Part shown: one piece after another, positions 43,320 to 51,652 of the stretch
Numbering within the stretch: position 1 is the first letter of the stretch
How the letters are laid out: every line of letters begins with the position of its first letter
Source of the DNA: Acetobacteraceae bacterium
Lineage (GTDB): Bacteria; Pseudomonadota; Alphaproteobacteria; Acetobacterales; Acetobacteraceae
Length of the DNA stretch: 64,000 bases
Direction: 5' to 3'
Assembly (NCBI GenBank): GCA_024280945.1
Contig: JAMXLO010000137.1
Span: 1 to 64,000 of the forward strand
The notes under the pieces: generated by a model
Seen by the model: only the letters and a program-made list of their open reading frames with translations
Databases searched by the model: none
Told to the model about the DNA's origin: nothing
Translations under genes and position numbers: made by a program

Positions 43320-44498
43320 ATGAACCGGAACGTCTATCTGCTGTTCTGCTGCCAGGCATTGATGAATGCCGTGATGTCCGGCCAAACGGTGATGAGCGCG
43401 CTGATCGGCCACGCGTTGGCGGTCGACAAGGCGCTCAACACGCTGCCGATGGCGATCCAGATGACGGCGACGATGACTGCCTCGATTCCGGCCAGCATCG
43501 TCTTCGCGCGTCTCGGGCGCAAGCCAGGTTTCTGGCTCGGCTGCGCCGGCTCACTTTTAGGAAGCCTGACGTTCGCCCTCGGCGTCTGGACCCAGACCTT
43601 CGAAGTCTACTGCGTCGGCGCTGTCTTCGCTGGCCTTGGCTTCGGCATCGCACAGCATCTGCGCTTTGCCGCAGCCGAGGTAGCTGCCTCGGAGGCGCGT
43701 GCACGCGCGATCGCACTGGTGATGGCAGGCGGCGTACTCGCAGCGATCATTGGCCCCGAGATCGTCAAGCGCACAAACATGCTGCTGCCGCCGCTGATGT
43801 TTCTCGGCACCTACTTCTGTCTGACCATCCTGCCCTTGATCAGTGCCACCCTGCTGATATTCATCCGGCTGCCGCCGGCGATGCGACAGGTGGCAACGCC
43901 GGTGCGGTTCGGCGCCATCATCGTCCGACCCGGATTCATCACTGCCGTCGTCTCAAGCATGGTCGGTTACGGCACCATGAACCTGGTCATGGCCTCGACG
44001 CCGCTGCAAATGCTGTTCTGCGGTTTCGGCGTGAACGCCAGTGCCGACGTGATCCGCGCGCACTCTATCGCGATGTTCCTGCCAAGCTTCGTCACCGGAC
44101 GGTTGATCCAGCGGTTCGGTGTCCATCCGATCATCTGTATCGGCGCAGTTCTGACCGCCCTGTGCGTGGCCGCCAACCTGCTGTTCCCGCCGCTGCTGGC
44201 TACCTTCATGGTGGCGCTGGCGTTGCTGGGCATTGGCTGGAACTTCATGTTCGTCGGCGGAACGACGTTGCTGGCCGCGGCGCACGATCCGCATGAGCGC
44301 GTCCGCGTTCAGGCAACCAACGATTTCATTGTGTTCGGCACTGTCGCCTGCACTGCCTTCGCGTCCGGCGCCATCGAGGCGACCGGTGGTTGGACCGCGC
44401 TGAATCTTGTCGTGGTGCCACCGACGTTGGTCGCAGCGGCTCTGGTGATTTGGCATCGGTTTGCGCAGGCGCGGCTGGCGCCGGCGGCGGCTCAGTAG
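43320..44498 (+). CDS. MFS transporter
   Basis: A 392-residue major facilitator protein with about 12 hydrophobic segments and the loop 2-3 basic motif FARLGRKPGF. GLGFGIAQHLRFAAAE lies around helix 4, and another charged loop, RLIQRFG, falls in the second half. The substrate cannot be told from sequence. Its 3' end overlaps the convergent bamE gene by 7 bases. Confidence 0.85.
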   Translation: MNRNVYLLFCCQALMNAVMSGQTVMSALIGHALAVDKALNTLPMAIQMTATMTASIPASIVFARLGRKPGFWLGCAGSLLGSLTFALGVWTQTFEVYCVGAVFAGLGFGIAQHLRFAAAEVAASEARARAIALVMAGGVLAAIIGPEIVKRTNMLLPPLMFLGTYFCLTILPLISATLLIFIRLPPAMRQVATPVRFGAIIVRPGFITAVVSSMVGYGTMNLVMASTPLQMLFCGFGVNASADVIRAHSIAMFLPSFVTGRLIQRFGVHPIICIGAVLTALCVAANLLFPPLLATFMVALALLGIGWNFMFVGGTTLLAAAHDPHERVRVQATNDFIVFGTVACTAFASGAIEATGGWTALNLVVVPPTLVAAALVIWHRFAQARLAPAAAQ

Positions 44499-44995
44499 GC
44501 CGGAATCGGCGCCCCCCCGGACGGAGCCTGCGGCTGCTGACCGAATGCGTTGAACCGGCCAATGTTGCCGAACAGTTGCTGGAAGAAGGAGGCTTCGGTG
44601 CCCGGTGATGGTGTCGTGCGCGAGACCATCGCGACCGGGATTCCGTCGTCCTGGTCCAGACGCTTCACGTCCTTCAGAACGCCCTGGTCGTTGAAGGTCA
44701 GCTTGACGACTTCCTGGCTCTCGATGCCTTGGACCCTCGCGATCCGCGTGTGCGTGACCTCGCTGACATAGAGCCAGGTGTTCTCATCGAACGTTGCTCT
44801 CGCCGTCGGCGAGCCGATCAGCGCGGTGACATCCGCCTTGGTTGACGTTCCAGGCACCAGCTCCTTGAGCTGATCAGCATCCACCTTGTTGCCACGGAGC
44901 TGCGACGGTGCCGCGAAAATGCTGCAGCCGGCCACCAGCAGAGTCGCCAAAAGCAAGGCCGGCGGCAGATGGGCAGATGAACGTGCTGTGGACAA
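44492..44995 (-). CDS. bamE: Outer membrane protein assembly lipoprotein BamE (SmpA/OmlA)
   Basis: This lipoprotein of the BAM complex helps insert outer-membrane proteins. The 167-residue precursor has the lipobox LVAGC (C24). The SmpA/OmlA domain follows, with LKELVPGTSTKADVTALIGSP, a Trp-Tyr-Val motif (NTWLYVSEVT) and LTFNDQGVLKDVK. An extra Gln/Ala/Pro-rich C-terminal tail is present. It is divergent from the cytochrome bc1 chaperone gene with a 99-bp gap, the usual alphaproteobacterial neighbourhood. Confidence 0.92.
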   Translation of the reverse strand: MSTARSSAHLPPALLLATLLVAGCSIFAAPSQLRGNKVDADQLKELVPGTSTKADVTALIGSPTARATFDENTWLYVSEVTHTRIARVQGIESQEVVKLTFNDQGVLKDVKRLDQDDGIPVAMVSRTTPSPGTEASFFQQLFGNIGRFNAFGQQPQAPSGGAPIPAY

Positions 44996-45094
44996 CTGTT
45001 CGAGTCCTCGGGTCCGCGCTATGTCACCTCGGTGTCACGACGCCCGGCCGATTGTCAATCGCCGGCACGGCAAGGATGGTCGAGATTGGCGGGC

Positions 45095-45643
45095 TTGTTG
45101 CGTCTTAGGTCACTGCGCAAGGCGGCACCGGAGAAGGAGGCCGGGTCCGCCCTGTATCGCGAGGCGGTAGCGGCTGCGCGTGCACCATGGTTCTACCGCG
45201 AACTCGGCGTTCCAGATACCCTCGACGGCCGCTTCGATCTGATCGCATTGCACGCCTTCCTGCTGATCCATCGGCTGCAGAGCGCACCCGACCCGGGGCC
45301 AGCCCTGGCGCAGGGGATTTTCGACGCCATGTTCACCGACATGGACAACAATCTGCGCGAAATCGGCGTGAGCGATCTGAGCGTCGGTCGGCGTGTGCGC
45401 GCGATGTGGGAGGCATTCCACGGCCGCTCGAAGGTCTACGCCGTGGCAATCGACGCGGTGGATCGTCCCGCACTTGAAGCTTCGCTGGCACGCAATGTCT
45501 GGCGCGGGATGGCGCCCGATGGCGCACCGTCGATGCTCGCCGAGGCGATGCTGGGCCAGGCAATGCATCTGCAGGAACAGCCGCTGACAGCATTTGCGGC
45601 CGGCAATGCGCAGTTTATGCCTGTAAGGCAAGATGATCGCTGA
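45095..45643 (+). CDS. Ubiquinol-cytochrome c chaperone family protein (UQCC1/CBP3-like)
   Basis: An assembly factor related to the mitochondrial chaperone for cytochrome b. The 182 residues include APWFYRELGVPDTLDGRFDLIALHAFLL, the family signature FTDMDNNLREIGVSDLSVGRRVRAM (in parts) and FHGRSKVY. The frame is open upstream; TTG at 45095 is chosen as the start of the conserved part, but this is uncertain. It overlaps yceD by 11 bases. Confidence 0.88.
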   Translation: MLRLRSLRKAAPEKEAGSALYREAVAAARAPWFYRELGVPDTLDGRFDLIALHAFLLIHRLQSAPDPGPALAQGIFDAMFTDMDNNLREIGVSDLSVGRRVRAMWEAFHGRSKVYAVAIDAVDRPALEASLARNVWRGMAPDGAPSMLAEAMLGQAMHLQEQPLTAFAAGNAQFMPVRQDDR

Positions 45644-46127
45644 ACTGCATCGGCCAATCGCCGTAGACCGGATTGGTGCGGCGGGGCTCGACGTGTTTGT
45701 CGAAGCGACCACCGCCGAATGTGCCGCATTGGCGATCCGCATGAAATTGCCGGAGGTAACGGCGCTGAGGTGTCAGTTTCGCCTGGAACGAGACAGCGCG
45801 GACTCGTTGCTGGCCCACGGCCACTTGGTAGCGCAAGTGGTGCAGACCTGCGTCGTCTCGCTCGAAGATTTCGCCGGCGTCGTTGAAGATCGTTTTACCG
45901 TGCGTTTCGTCGAGGCGGGCCAGGAGACCGATGACAACGATCCCGAGTCGGTCGACGAAATAGCGTTTGTCGACGGGACCCTTGATCTGGGCGAAGCCGC
46001 GGCCGAACAGCTAGCCCTCGCGCTCGATCCATATCCCCGCGCGCCGGATGCTGTGATGCCCGACATCTCGGACGAGCAAGCGGCGCATCCTTTCGCCGCG
46101 CTGGAGCGACTGCGTCGGCGGCATTAG
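45633..46127 (+). CDS. YceD family protein (DUF177)
   Basis: A 164-residue protein of the YceD/DUF177 family, which supports accumulation of 23S rRNA and is usually next to rpmF. It shows the start FHRPI-like ELHRPIAVDRI, VVQTCVVSLEDFAGVVEDRFTVRF and the C-terminal LDPYPRAPDA motif. The usual pair of Cys is reduced to one. It overlaps the chaperone gene. Here two extra genes separate it from rpmF. Confidence 0.88.
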   Translation: MIAELHRPIAVDRIGAAGLDVFVEATTAECAALAIRMKLPEVTALRCQFRLERDSADSLLAHGHLVAQVVQTCVVSLEDFAGVVEDRFTVRFVEAGQETDDNDPESVDEIAFVDGTLDLGEAAAEQLALALDPYPRAPDAVMPDISDEQAAHPFAALERLRRRH

Positions 46128-46145
46128 TCGCAAACCATCAATCTC

Positions 46146-46161
46146 GTTGACATTATTTGTC
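46146..46161. promoter_or_regulatory. Possible promoter/operator before the holin-like gene
   Basis: TTGACA (46146-46151) begins a small palindrome, TGACA-TTATT-TGTCA, in an AT-rich pocket about 70-85 bases before the gene. No convincing -10 at standard spacing was found, so its use is uncertain. Confidence 0.3.
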
Positions 46162-46229
46162 ATCTATGCTAACTAACACCTGACAACGGGCGTATTGCGT
46201 CCGCTTTCCCCTGCATCGCTGGAGTTTCC

Positions 46230-46622
46230 ATGAACGTCGACCTGACACCGCTGGTGCAGGCGCTGGCCGCGCTCGCCTTGGCGGCCGTGACTGCCTTGAC
46301 GCCCTATCTGTCGCTGTTGCTCCGCCGCTATCTGCATGTCCGACTGACCGCAGCGGAGGCAGCTGCCGTACAGTCGGCGGCCGACGCGGGGGCAAAGGCG
46401 GCCTACGGCTACATCGCCCAGCATGCTGGCAGCTACCGCGACGTGGCTATTCGCGAGACTGCAATAGCCAAGGGAGTGCAGCACGTCGCCGCCTCGACTC
46501 CCGAAGCCCTAACCGATCTCGGGATCACTCCCGAGCACGTGCGGCGCATGGTCGAGGCACGCTTCGGTGGTCTGCTCGCCACCGACCCGAGCGTTTCGAT
46601 CAGCACTCGTCCGACCGAATAA
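46230..46622 (+). CDS. Phage-holin-like (LLH type) membrane protein
   Basis: This 130-residue protein has one N-terminal membrane region (about residues 8-33), then a basic RRYLH turn. An amphipathic domain follows, with the pattern AAVQSAADAGAKAAYGYIAQHAG and ALTDLGITPEHVRRMVEARFG, which resembles LLH-family phage holins. GGAG lies 6 bases before the ATG. It sits between yceD and rpmF with a small lipoprotein gene after it. A phage or gene-transfer-agent origin is inferred; a lysis role is not proven. Confidence 0.6.
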   Translation: MNVDLTPLVQALAALALAAVTALTPYLSLLLRRYLHVRLTAAEAAAVQSAADAGAKAAYGYIAQHAGSYRDVAIRETAIAKGVQHVAASTPEALTDLGITPEHVRRMVEARFGGLLATDPSVSISTRPTE

Positions 46623-46646
46623 ATTGCAAAGAATCAAGGTGATGCA

Positions 46647-46949
46647 ATGCAGAGCAAGTGCGCCTTGGCGCTGCTGGCCAGCCTGTCTGCCTGTAATCCC
46701 GCATCGCAGCAGCAGGCGAAATTGATCGAGATATTGACTGTCGCCTGCAATGTTGACGGGGTGGTGGTGCCGGTCGCCCAACCGATCGTGGCAACCATGG
46801 GTTCGGCCGGCGCCACCGCGACGAGCGTGGACCTGCTGATTCACCCAGCGGTGGTCGCAACCTGCCAGGCGTTAAAGGGTGTTCCCGCCAGTGCCACCAC
46901 CGTTGCAACGGTCAATCCGGGCACCGCCACGGCCGCCGCGGGCCCATAA
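46647..46949 (+). CDS. Small predicted lipoprotein
   Basis: A 100-residue precursor with the lipobox LSAC (C16) after a short hydrophobic signal. A mature part rich in Val, Ala and Thr follows, with two further cysteines (residues 34 and 73). AAGGTGA precedes the ATG, 24 bases after the holin-like gene. No family is recognised. In phages a holin is often followed by a lipoprotein spanin (Rz1-like), but this one is not proline-rich. Confidence 0.6.
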   Translation: MQSKCALALLASLSACNPASQQQAKLIEILTVACNVDGVVVPVAQPIVATMGSAGATATSVDLLIHPAVVATCQALKGVPASATTVATVNPGTATAAAGP

Positions 46950-47087
46950 GCCTGCGGTCGCGCTCCCTTGCGACCCTGCTGCCCCTCTGCTAGACGCCCC
47001 GCTTCCTATACTGCGGAGAATATGTGACCGCCCCCTTCTGTCCCAGTCGGGTCACAGGGCGTCACCAGACCGGAGGGGCGCAGTCCC

Positions 47088-47291
47088 ATGGCAGTTCCCA
47101 AGCGAAAGACGACGCCGTCCCGTCGCGGCATGCGGCGGAGCCACGAAGCCCTGCCGCGCGAGGCACACGCCGAGTGCCCGAACTGCGGCGAGTTGAAGCG
47201 GCCGCATCACGTGTGCAGCCATTGTGGCTATTATGACGGCCGCGAGGTCGTGCCCGCGGGAGACGCTCTGAAGGGCGCTGTTCGCGCCTGA
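47088..47291 (+). CDS. rpmF: Large ribosomal subunit protein bL32
   Basis: A 67-residue zinc-containing form with the start [18 protein letters not shown] and four cysteines in CPNC and CSHC. It heads the rpmF-plsX-fabH unit, 28 bases before plsX, a widely conserved order that links ribosome and lipid synthesis. Confidence 0.97.
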   Translation: MAVPKRKTTPSRRGMRRSHEALPREAHAECPNCGELKRPHHVCSHCGYYDGREVVPAGDALKGAVRA

Positions 47292-47319
47292 CGCCCTGTA
47301 GCGGCGTGGCCTCTCCCCG

Positions 47320-48402
47320 TTGATTGCGAACTACACGCTGGCGGTAGACGCCATGGGTGGTGACCGCGCACCGCGGATGGTGATCGAGGGTCTGGAGGTT
47401 GCGGCCGAACGCCACCCTGGCGCCCGGTTCCTGCTCGTCGGGGACGAAGCGCAACTTCGCCTGCCGCTGCAAAGTCACCGCCGCGCCGCTGCAGCGTGCG
47501 ACATCCGACATGCGCCCGCGGTGATTGGCAACGACATGAAACCGACGGCAGCCTTGCGGGTTAGGGGCTCGTCCATGCGGGTCGCTATCGATGCGGTCGC
47601 CAGCGGCGAGGCGTCCGGCGTTGTCACTGCCGGCAACACCGGCGCTTTGCTGGCGCTCGCCAAGATCGTGATCAAGACGTTGCCAGGCATCGACCGGCCG
47701 GCAATGGCGGCGATCGGTCCATCGGCACGCGGGGATGTCGTGCTTCTGGACCTGGGCGCCAACGTTCACTGCGATGCTCGCAATCTGGTAGAATTCGCGG
47801 TGATGGGTGACGTGTTCGCGCGCACCGTGCTGGGGCTGACCGCTCCGTCTATCGGGTTGCTGAACGTCGGCTCGGAGGAACTGAAAGGCGACGACACGTT
47901 GCGCCTTGCTGCCGAGACACTGCGCGCCAGCCATATCGCCCCTCAGTTCGCTGGCTTCGTCGAGGGCCACGACATCGCCGCGGGCACCACAGACGTGGTG
48001 GTGACCGACGGCTTCACTGGCAACGTCGCGTTGAAGACCGGTGAAGGCGCGCTTCGGCTGTTCCTTGATCTGCTCCGCCAGGTGTTCCGCAGTAGCCTGA
48101 CCGCCAAGCTCGCCTATCTGTTGCTGAGACCATCACTGGAGCGGCTGCGTGAATGGATGGACCCCCGTCGCTACAACGGCGCAGTGATGCTCGGGTTGAA
48201 TGGTGTCGCGGTGAAGTCGCACGGCGGCACGGATGCAGAGGGTTTCGCGCACGCCGTGGACGTTGCAATGGACATGGTGGTGCACCGATTCAATGATCAT
48301 ATCCGCGAGGACTTGACCCGAATCGCCCAGCTGATGGCCGTGCCTGGCAAGAACGGCGACAAGGAAGGTGAGAGCGGCGCGCGTCTCGCCACGGCGCCGT
48401 AG
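47320..48402 (+). CDS. plsX: Phosphate acyltransferase PlsX
   Basis: It makes acyl-phosphate from acyl-ACP for phospholipid synthesis. The 360-residue protein has AVDAMGGDRAPRMVIEG, GVVTAGNTGALLALA, LDLGANVHCDARNLVEFAVMG, LLNVGSEELKG, and VTDGFTGNVALKTGEG. The start codon is TTG at 47320, fixed by the conserved N-terminus. It lies 8 bases before fabH. Confidence 0.95.
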   Translation: MIANYTLAVDAMGGDRAPRMVIEGLEVAAERHPGARFLLVGDEAQLRLPLQSHRRAAAACDIRHAPAVIGNDMKPTAALRVRGSSMRVAIDAVASGEASGVVTAGNTGALLALAKIVIKTLPGIDRPAMAAIGPSARGDVVLLDLGANVHCDARNLVEFAVMGDVFARTVLGLTAPSIGLLNVGSEELKGDDTLRLAAETLRASHIAPQFAGFVEGHDIAAGTTDVVVTDGFTGNVALKTGEGALRLFLDLLRQVFRSSLTAKLAYLLLRPSLERLREWMDPRRYNGAVMLGLNGVAVKSHGGTDAEGFAHAVDVAMDMVVHRFNDHIREDLTRIAQLMAVPGKNGDKEGESGARLATAP

Positions 48403-48410
48403 GGGGAAAC

Positions 48411-49382
48411 ATGCCCATCCGCTCGATCCTCGCCGGTGTCGGCGGTTACCTGCCAAAACGCGTGCTTACCAACGACGAACTTGCGCGCAGCGTGGAGACG
48501 TCCGACGAGTGGATCCGCGAGCGCACCGGCATTTGTCAGCGCCATATTGCGGCACCGCACGAGACTGCGGCATTCATGGGCACCGCCGCCGCGCGAGCTG
48601 CGCTGGCGGACGCGGAGGCCGCAACCGACGAGGTAGACGCAATCATCCTCGCCACCAGCACGCCGGACCAAGCGTTCCCCGCCACTGCCTTGCGCGTGCA
48701 GGCCGCGCTGGGAGTGACCCACGGCTTCGGTTTCGACGTTGCGGCGGCCTGCGCTGGCTTCATCTACGCGCTGGCGATCGCTGACGGCATGATCCGCACC
48801 GGTCAGGCTCGCGGTGCCCTGGTGATCGGCAGCGAGGTGTATTCCCGAATCCTGAACTGGCAGGACCGCGGCACCTGCGTATTGTTCGGCGACGGCGCCG
48901 GGGCGGTGTTCCTGCGCGCTGGCCACGGCAGTGGCCGGTTCGACCGCGGCGTTCTGTCAACCCATCTGCATTCTCAGGGGACTTTGGGCGACATCCTGTA
49001 CGTCGATGGTGCGGTAGGGCAACGCGAGAAGTCTGGACACTTGGTGATGAATGGTCGCGAGGTGTTTCGCCACGCCGTTGTTCGACTGGCGGAAGTGGTC
49101 GACGAAGCCCTTGCCGCCAACAGTCTGGGGCGGCACGAAATCGACTGGCTGGTACCGCACCAGGCCAATCTGCGGATCATCGATGCCATGGGCCGCAAGC
49201 TTGGTCTGCCGGCCGAGCGGGTGGTTATCACGGTCGATCGACACGCCAACACGTCGGCGGCTTCCGTACCGCTGGCATTGGCCGAAGCACGTGGCGACGG
49301 GCGAATCCGCCCGGGCGACCTCGTCCTGCTCGAGGCGCTGGGTGGAGGCCTCGCCTGGGGCGCGGCCTTGGTGCGCATGTGA
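48411..49382 (+). CDS. fabH: 3-oxoacyl-ACP synthase III
   Basis: It starts fatty acid synthesis by condensing acetyl-CoA with malonyl-ACP. The 323-residue protein has the Cys-His-Asn triad in AAACAGFIY (C114), VPHQANLRI (H250) and HANTSAAS (N280). It ends 103 bases before ihfA. Confidence 0.96.
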   Translation: MPIRSILAGVGGYLPKRVLTNDELARSVETSDEWIRERTGICQRHIAAPHETAAFMGTAAARAALADAEAATDEVDAIILATSTPDQAFPATALRVQAALGVTHGFGFDVAAACAGFIYALAIADGMIRTGQARGALVIGSEVYSRILNWQDRGTCVLFGDGAGAVFLRAGHGSGRFDRGVLSTHLHSQGTLGDILYVDGAVGQREKSGHLVMNGREVFRHAVVRLAEVVDEALAANSLGRHEIDWLVPHQANLRIIDAMGRKLGLPAERVVITVDRHANTSAASVPLALAEARGDGRIRPGDLVLLEALGGGLAWGAALVRM

Positions 49383-49450
49383 ATTCAGAGGCAGGCCGAG
49401 AGCACTGCCTGCAAGCTGCTGATCCTCTTTGATTTTGTTGCACAGATAAC

Positions 49451-49479
49451 TTGACGCGAGCGCTTCGGGTGCCTAGCGT
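49451..49479 (+). promoter_or_regulatory. Promoter of ihfA, predicting a nearly leaderless message
   Basis: TTGACG (49451-49456), a 17-base spacer and TAGCGT (49474-49479). The -10 box ends only 6 bases before the ATG at 49486, and no ribosome site is present. Transcription would start at or next to the start codon. Confidence 0.5.
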
Positions 49480-49485
49480 TTATGC

Positions 49486-49797
49486 ATGCAGACCGTCACG
49501 CGCGCGCACCTGGCCGAGACGATCTATACGCAGGTAGGGCTGTCGCGGAACGAATCTGCCGATTTGCTGGAGACGGTGCTGGAGCGTCTCTCGGCTGCAT
49601 TGGAAGCCGGTGAATCTGTTAAAATTAGCGGCTTCGGGACCTTTTCTGTGCGGCAAAAGGGGCGCCGGATCGGCCGCAATCCGAAGACGGGCGAGGAAGT
49701 GCCAATCCTGCCCCGGCGCGTGCTGGTGTTCCGTCCCAGCCACGTTCTCAAGGCGCGGGTTAACGGCACATCGACGCCCCTGGATGACGAAGAATGA
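49486..49797 (+). CDS. ihfA: Integration host factor alpha subunit
   Basis: A 103-residue HU/IHF protein that bends DNA as a heterodimer with IHF-beta. It has [30 protein letters not shown] and the arm motif [14 protein letters not shown]-alpha rather than HU is inferred from the position between fabH and a MerR gene. It overlaps that gene's start by 4 bases. Confidence 0.94.
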   Translation: MQTVTRAHLAETIYTQVGLSRNESADLLETVLERLSAALEAGESVKISGFGTFSVRQKGRRIGRNPKTGEEVPILPRRVLVFRPSHVLKARVNGTSTPLDDEE

Positions 49798-50321
49798 GCG
49801 CGCCCGCGGATGAGGTGACGGAAGCGCCGCTGGCCCGGTCTCGGCCAAAGAAGGCACCCAACGCATTCCGCACGATCAGCGAGGTGGCGGACGAACTGCA
49901 CATCCCGCAGCACGTTCTGCGTTTCTGGGAGACGAAGTTCTCGCAGGTGAAGCCGCTGAAGCGAGGCGGCGGGCGCCGCTACTATCGACCTGACGACATT
50001 TCGCTGCTGCGCCGCATCTCGGATCTGCTGTATATTCAAGGATATACGATCAAGGGCGTGCAGCGCCTGCTGCGCGAGGGCGGCGGCAGGCTGTCTGACG
50101 ACATACCTCCACCCCCTGCGGACGAACGAGAAGCGGCAGAAATTGAGCGCGCCGCCGTCGATGAACCCGAACTGCCTATGCCCGGGCTTGCGCCGCCGCC
50201 GGCGACCCAGGTTGTGCGAAGCAGCGTTCGAGCGCGAGGGGAGGCTGACGCCGAGCGCCTCCGGGCATTGTTGGTCGAGATGCTCCACGAATTGGAGGCT
50301 TTGCGGGCACGGCTGCCATAG
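49794..50321 (+). CDS. MerR family transcriptional regulator
   Basis: A 175-residue protein with an N-terminal MerR helix-turn-helix (about residues 27-95): [54 protein letters not shown] Pro/Ala-rich linker and a C-terminal coiled-coil-like helix follow. No metal-binding cysteines are present. The ihfA-merR pair is conserved across alphaproteobacteria; its target is unknown. It overlaps ihfA by 4 bases. Confidence 0.92.
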   Translation: MSAPADEVTEAPLARSRPKKAPNAFRTISEVADELHIPQHVLRFWETKFSQVKPLKRGGGRRYYRPDDISLLRRISDLLYIQGYTIKGVQRLLREGGGRLSDDIPPPPADEREAAEIERAAVDEPELPMPGLAPPPATQVVRSSVRARGEADAERLRALLVEMLHELEALRARLP

Positions 50322-50327
50322 GTGGCG

Positions 50328-50356
50328 TTGCGACGATCCGGCACGGCTGGTAAATC
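50328..50356 (+). promoter_or_regulatory. Promoter for tRNA-Pro
   Basis: TTGCGA (50328-50333), a 17-base spacer and TAAATC (50351-50356), ending 15 bases before the tRNA. Confidence 0.5.
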
Positions 50357-50371
50357 CAACGCCACACTGGT

Positions 50372-50448
50372 CGGAGCGTAGCGCAGCCTGGTAGCGCATC
50401 AGTCTGGGGGACTGGGGGTCGTGGGTTCAAATCCCGCCGCTCCGACCA
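50372..50448 (+). tRNA. tRNA-Pro (anticodon GGG)
   Basis: The acceptor CGGAGCG pairs with CGCTCCG, the anticodon loop CTGGGGG carries GGG, the T-arm contains GGTTCAAATCC, and CCA is encoded at 50446-50448. Confidence 0.95.
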
Positions 50449-50864
50449 AGCTGATCCGGCATTTTCCCGAACTGTCTACTGCGCAATTCTGTGCCCGCCG
50501 TTCCAGACGGCGCCAAGCTGCTCACCACCGCTTCGTCGGGACCACGATCGTTCATGCGGAGTTCGTCGCCGTCGCGCAACTCCAGGTCCCCGGCCTCTTC
50601 CGCCATTGCTGCGGCCACGAATTCCACGGCAGCGACAATGTGTGCCAGGTTGACGGTCGCCATGGTCGCGCCAGGGACGGGCGTCCCCAGGTAATGCTTC
50701 GACTGCCACGCGAGATCCACCCCGTCTGGAATGCCGGCATGGTCCAGCAACACATCAAGCAAGACCGTGCCGTCCGACGACTGGTTCAGCGCGATAATGG
50801 ATGATATCCGGAGCACATCGCCCGTCGTGGTCAGTAGTCCGAAGCTACCCCGCAAGCCGATCAT
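50427..50864 (-). CDS. Hypothetical protein convergent with tRNA-Pro
   Basis: A frame of about 145 residues from ATG 50864 (a longer form starts at 50939) with protein-like composition (MIGLRGSFGLLTTTGDVLRISSI, AWQSKHYLGTPVPGATMATVNLAHIVAAVEFVAA). Its last 22 bases run antisense into the 3' end of tRNA-Pro, so the annotated stop may not be the original one. No family is recognised. Confidence 0.5.
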   Translation of the reverse strand: MIGLRGSFGLLTTTGDVLRISSIIALNQSSDGTVLLDVLLDHAGIPDGVDLAWQSKHYLGTPVPGATMATVNLAHIVAAVEFVAAAMAEEAGDLELRDGDELRMNDRGPDEAVVSSLAPSGTAGTELRSRQFGKMPDQLGRSGGI

Positions 50865-50943
50865 GCGCGTCGTGAGCCAGGCTGGAAGCGCGGTGGCTGC
50901 CTGGTCAGCTTCGGTTATCCGCGTCCACCCTGGGCGCATGGCC

Positions 50944-51144
50944 TCAGAAGCCTATTCTGCGCGACATAGTCTCGCGGTCCTGCACACTTGCTGCTGGGGC
51001 GTAAGGCCGGCCCGTCGACAGATCGAAAATTTCGATCACGGAGTCCGCGTTATCGGCCAGGATCGCCCGCGCACGTAGCTCCGCCTCCTCCGCTGTCTCA
51101 TACCGGCACTCCGCTCGTCCATGAATGCGCAGCTCATAAGCCAT
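50944..51144 (-). CDS. Small hypothetical protein
   Basis: A 66-residue protein starting MAYELRIHGRAECRYETAEEAELRARAILADN, with ADSVIEIFDLSTGRPY later. The composition is that of a real small alpha/beta protein. The likely start is ATG at 51144 with GAGGCG upstream; a longer frame starts at 51183. No function is recognised. Confidence 0.6.
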   Translation of the reverse strand: MAYELRIHGRAECRYETAEEAELRARAILADNADSVIEIFDLSTGRPYAPAASVQDRETMSRRIGF

Positions 51145-51278
51145 CTTCTGCAATCGCCTCAGGTCGTTGTTCGCTCGCGTCAAACGACATTGCCGCGAAA
51201 TGGTTGCGCCGACAGCGTTGAACTTCCGCCGGCTGGGCGCGTTGACAATGTGTTCCGGGCATACCCGAGGAGATCACC

Positions 51279-51575
51279 ATGTATCTCGCCAGATTTTCCT
51301 ATGATGTCCTCCCGGCCAATCGTCAGCGCGCGGTGGACTTCATCAAGCGAGAGGTTCAGGCAGCGCGCGCCAGAAACCTGAAGGCACGTCTGCTGATCCC
51401 GCTGACCCGCGGCCATGGCGGGGCAGCGTTGCAATTCGAGATCGAGATGAAGGATCTCGACCAGCTGGATCAGTTTCGGCGCGAAGACGCCGGCCAATGG
51501 ATGCATGCATTCAGTGAAATCCTGACCGCGCCTCCTGAGGTGGCGATACTTCGGGTCGACGATCATCCCGACTGA
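51279..51575 (+). CDS. Small hypothetical protein, possibly dimeric alpha/beta-barrel fold
   Basis: A 98-residue protein with the ribosome site GAGGAG 6 bases before its ATG. The strand-helix pattern (MYLARFSYDVLPANRQRAVDFIKREVQAARARNLKARLLIPLTRG in segments, then LQFEIEMKDLDQLDQF and PEVAILRVDD) suggests a ferredoxin-like dimeric barrel, as in small monooxygenase-like or NIPSNAP proteins. It lies 77 bases before the flavin monooxygenase gene. Confidence 0.65.
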   Translation: MYLARFSYDVLPANRQRAVDFIKREVQAARARNLKARLLIPLTRGHGGAALQFEIEMKDLDQLDQFRREDAGQWMHAFSEILTAPPEVAILRVDDHPD

Positions 51576-51652
51576 TCGGCTGCACCCGCGCGTATGGTCT
51601 GCGAAGGGCGGGTCGTGATACACGATTGAGCCGGCCAAGCCTTAGGGGCGCC

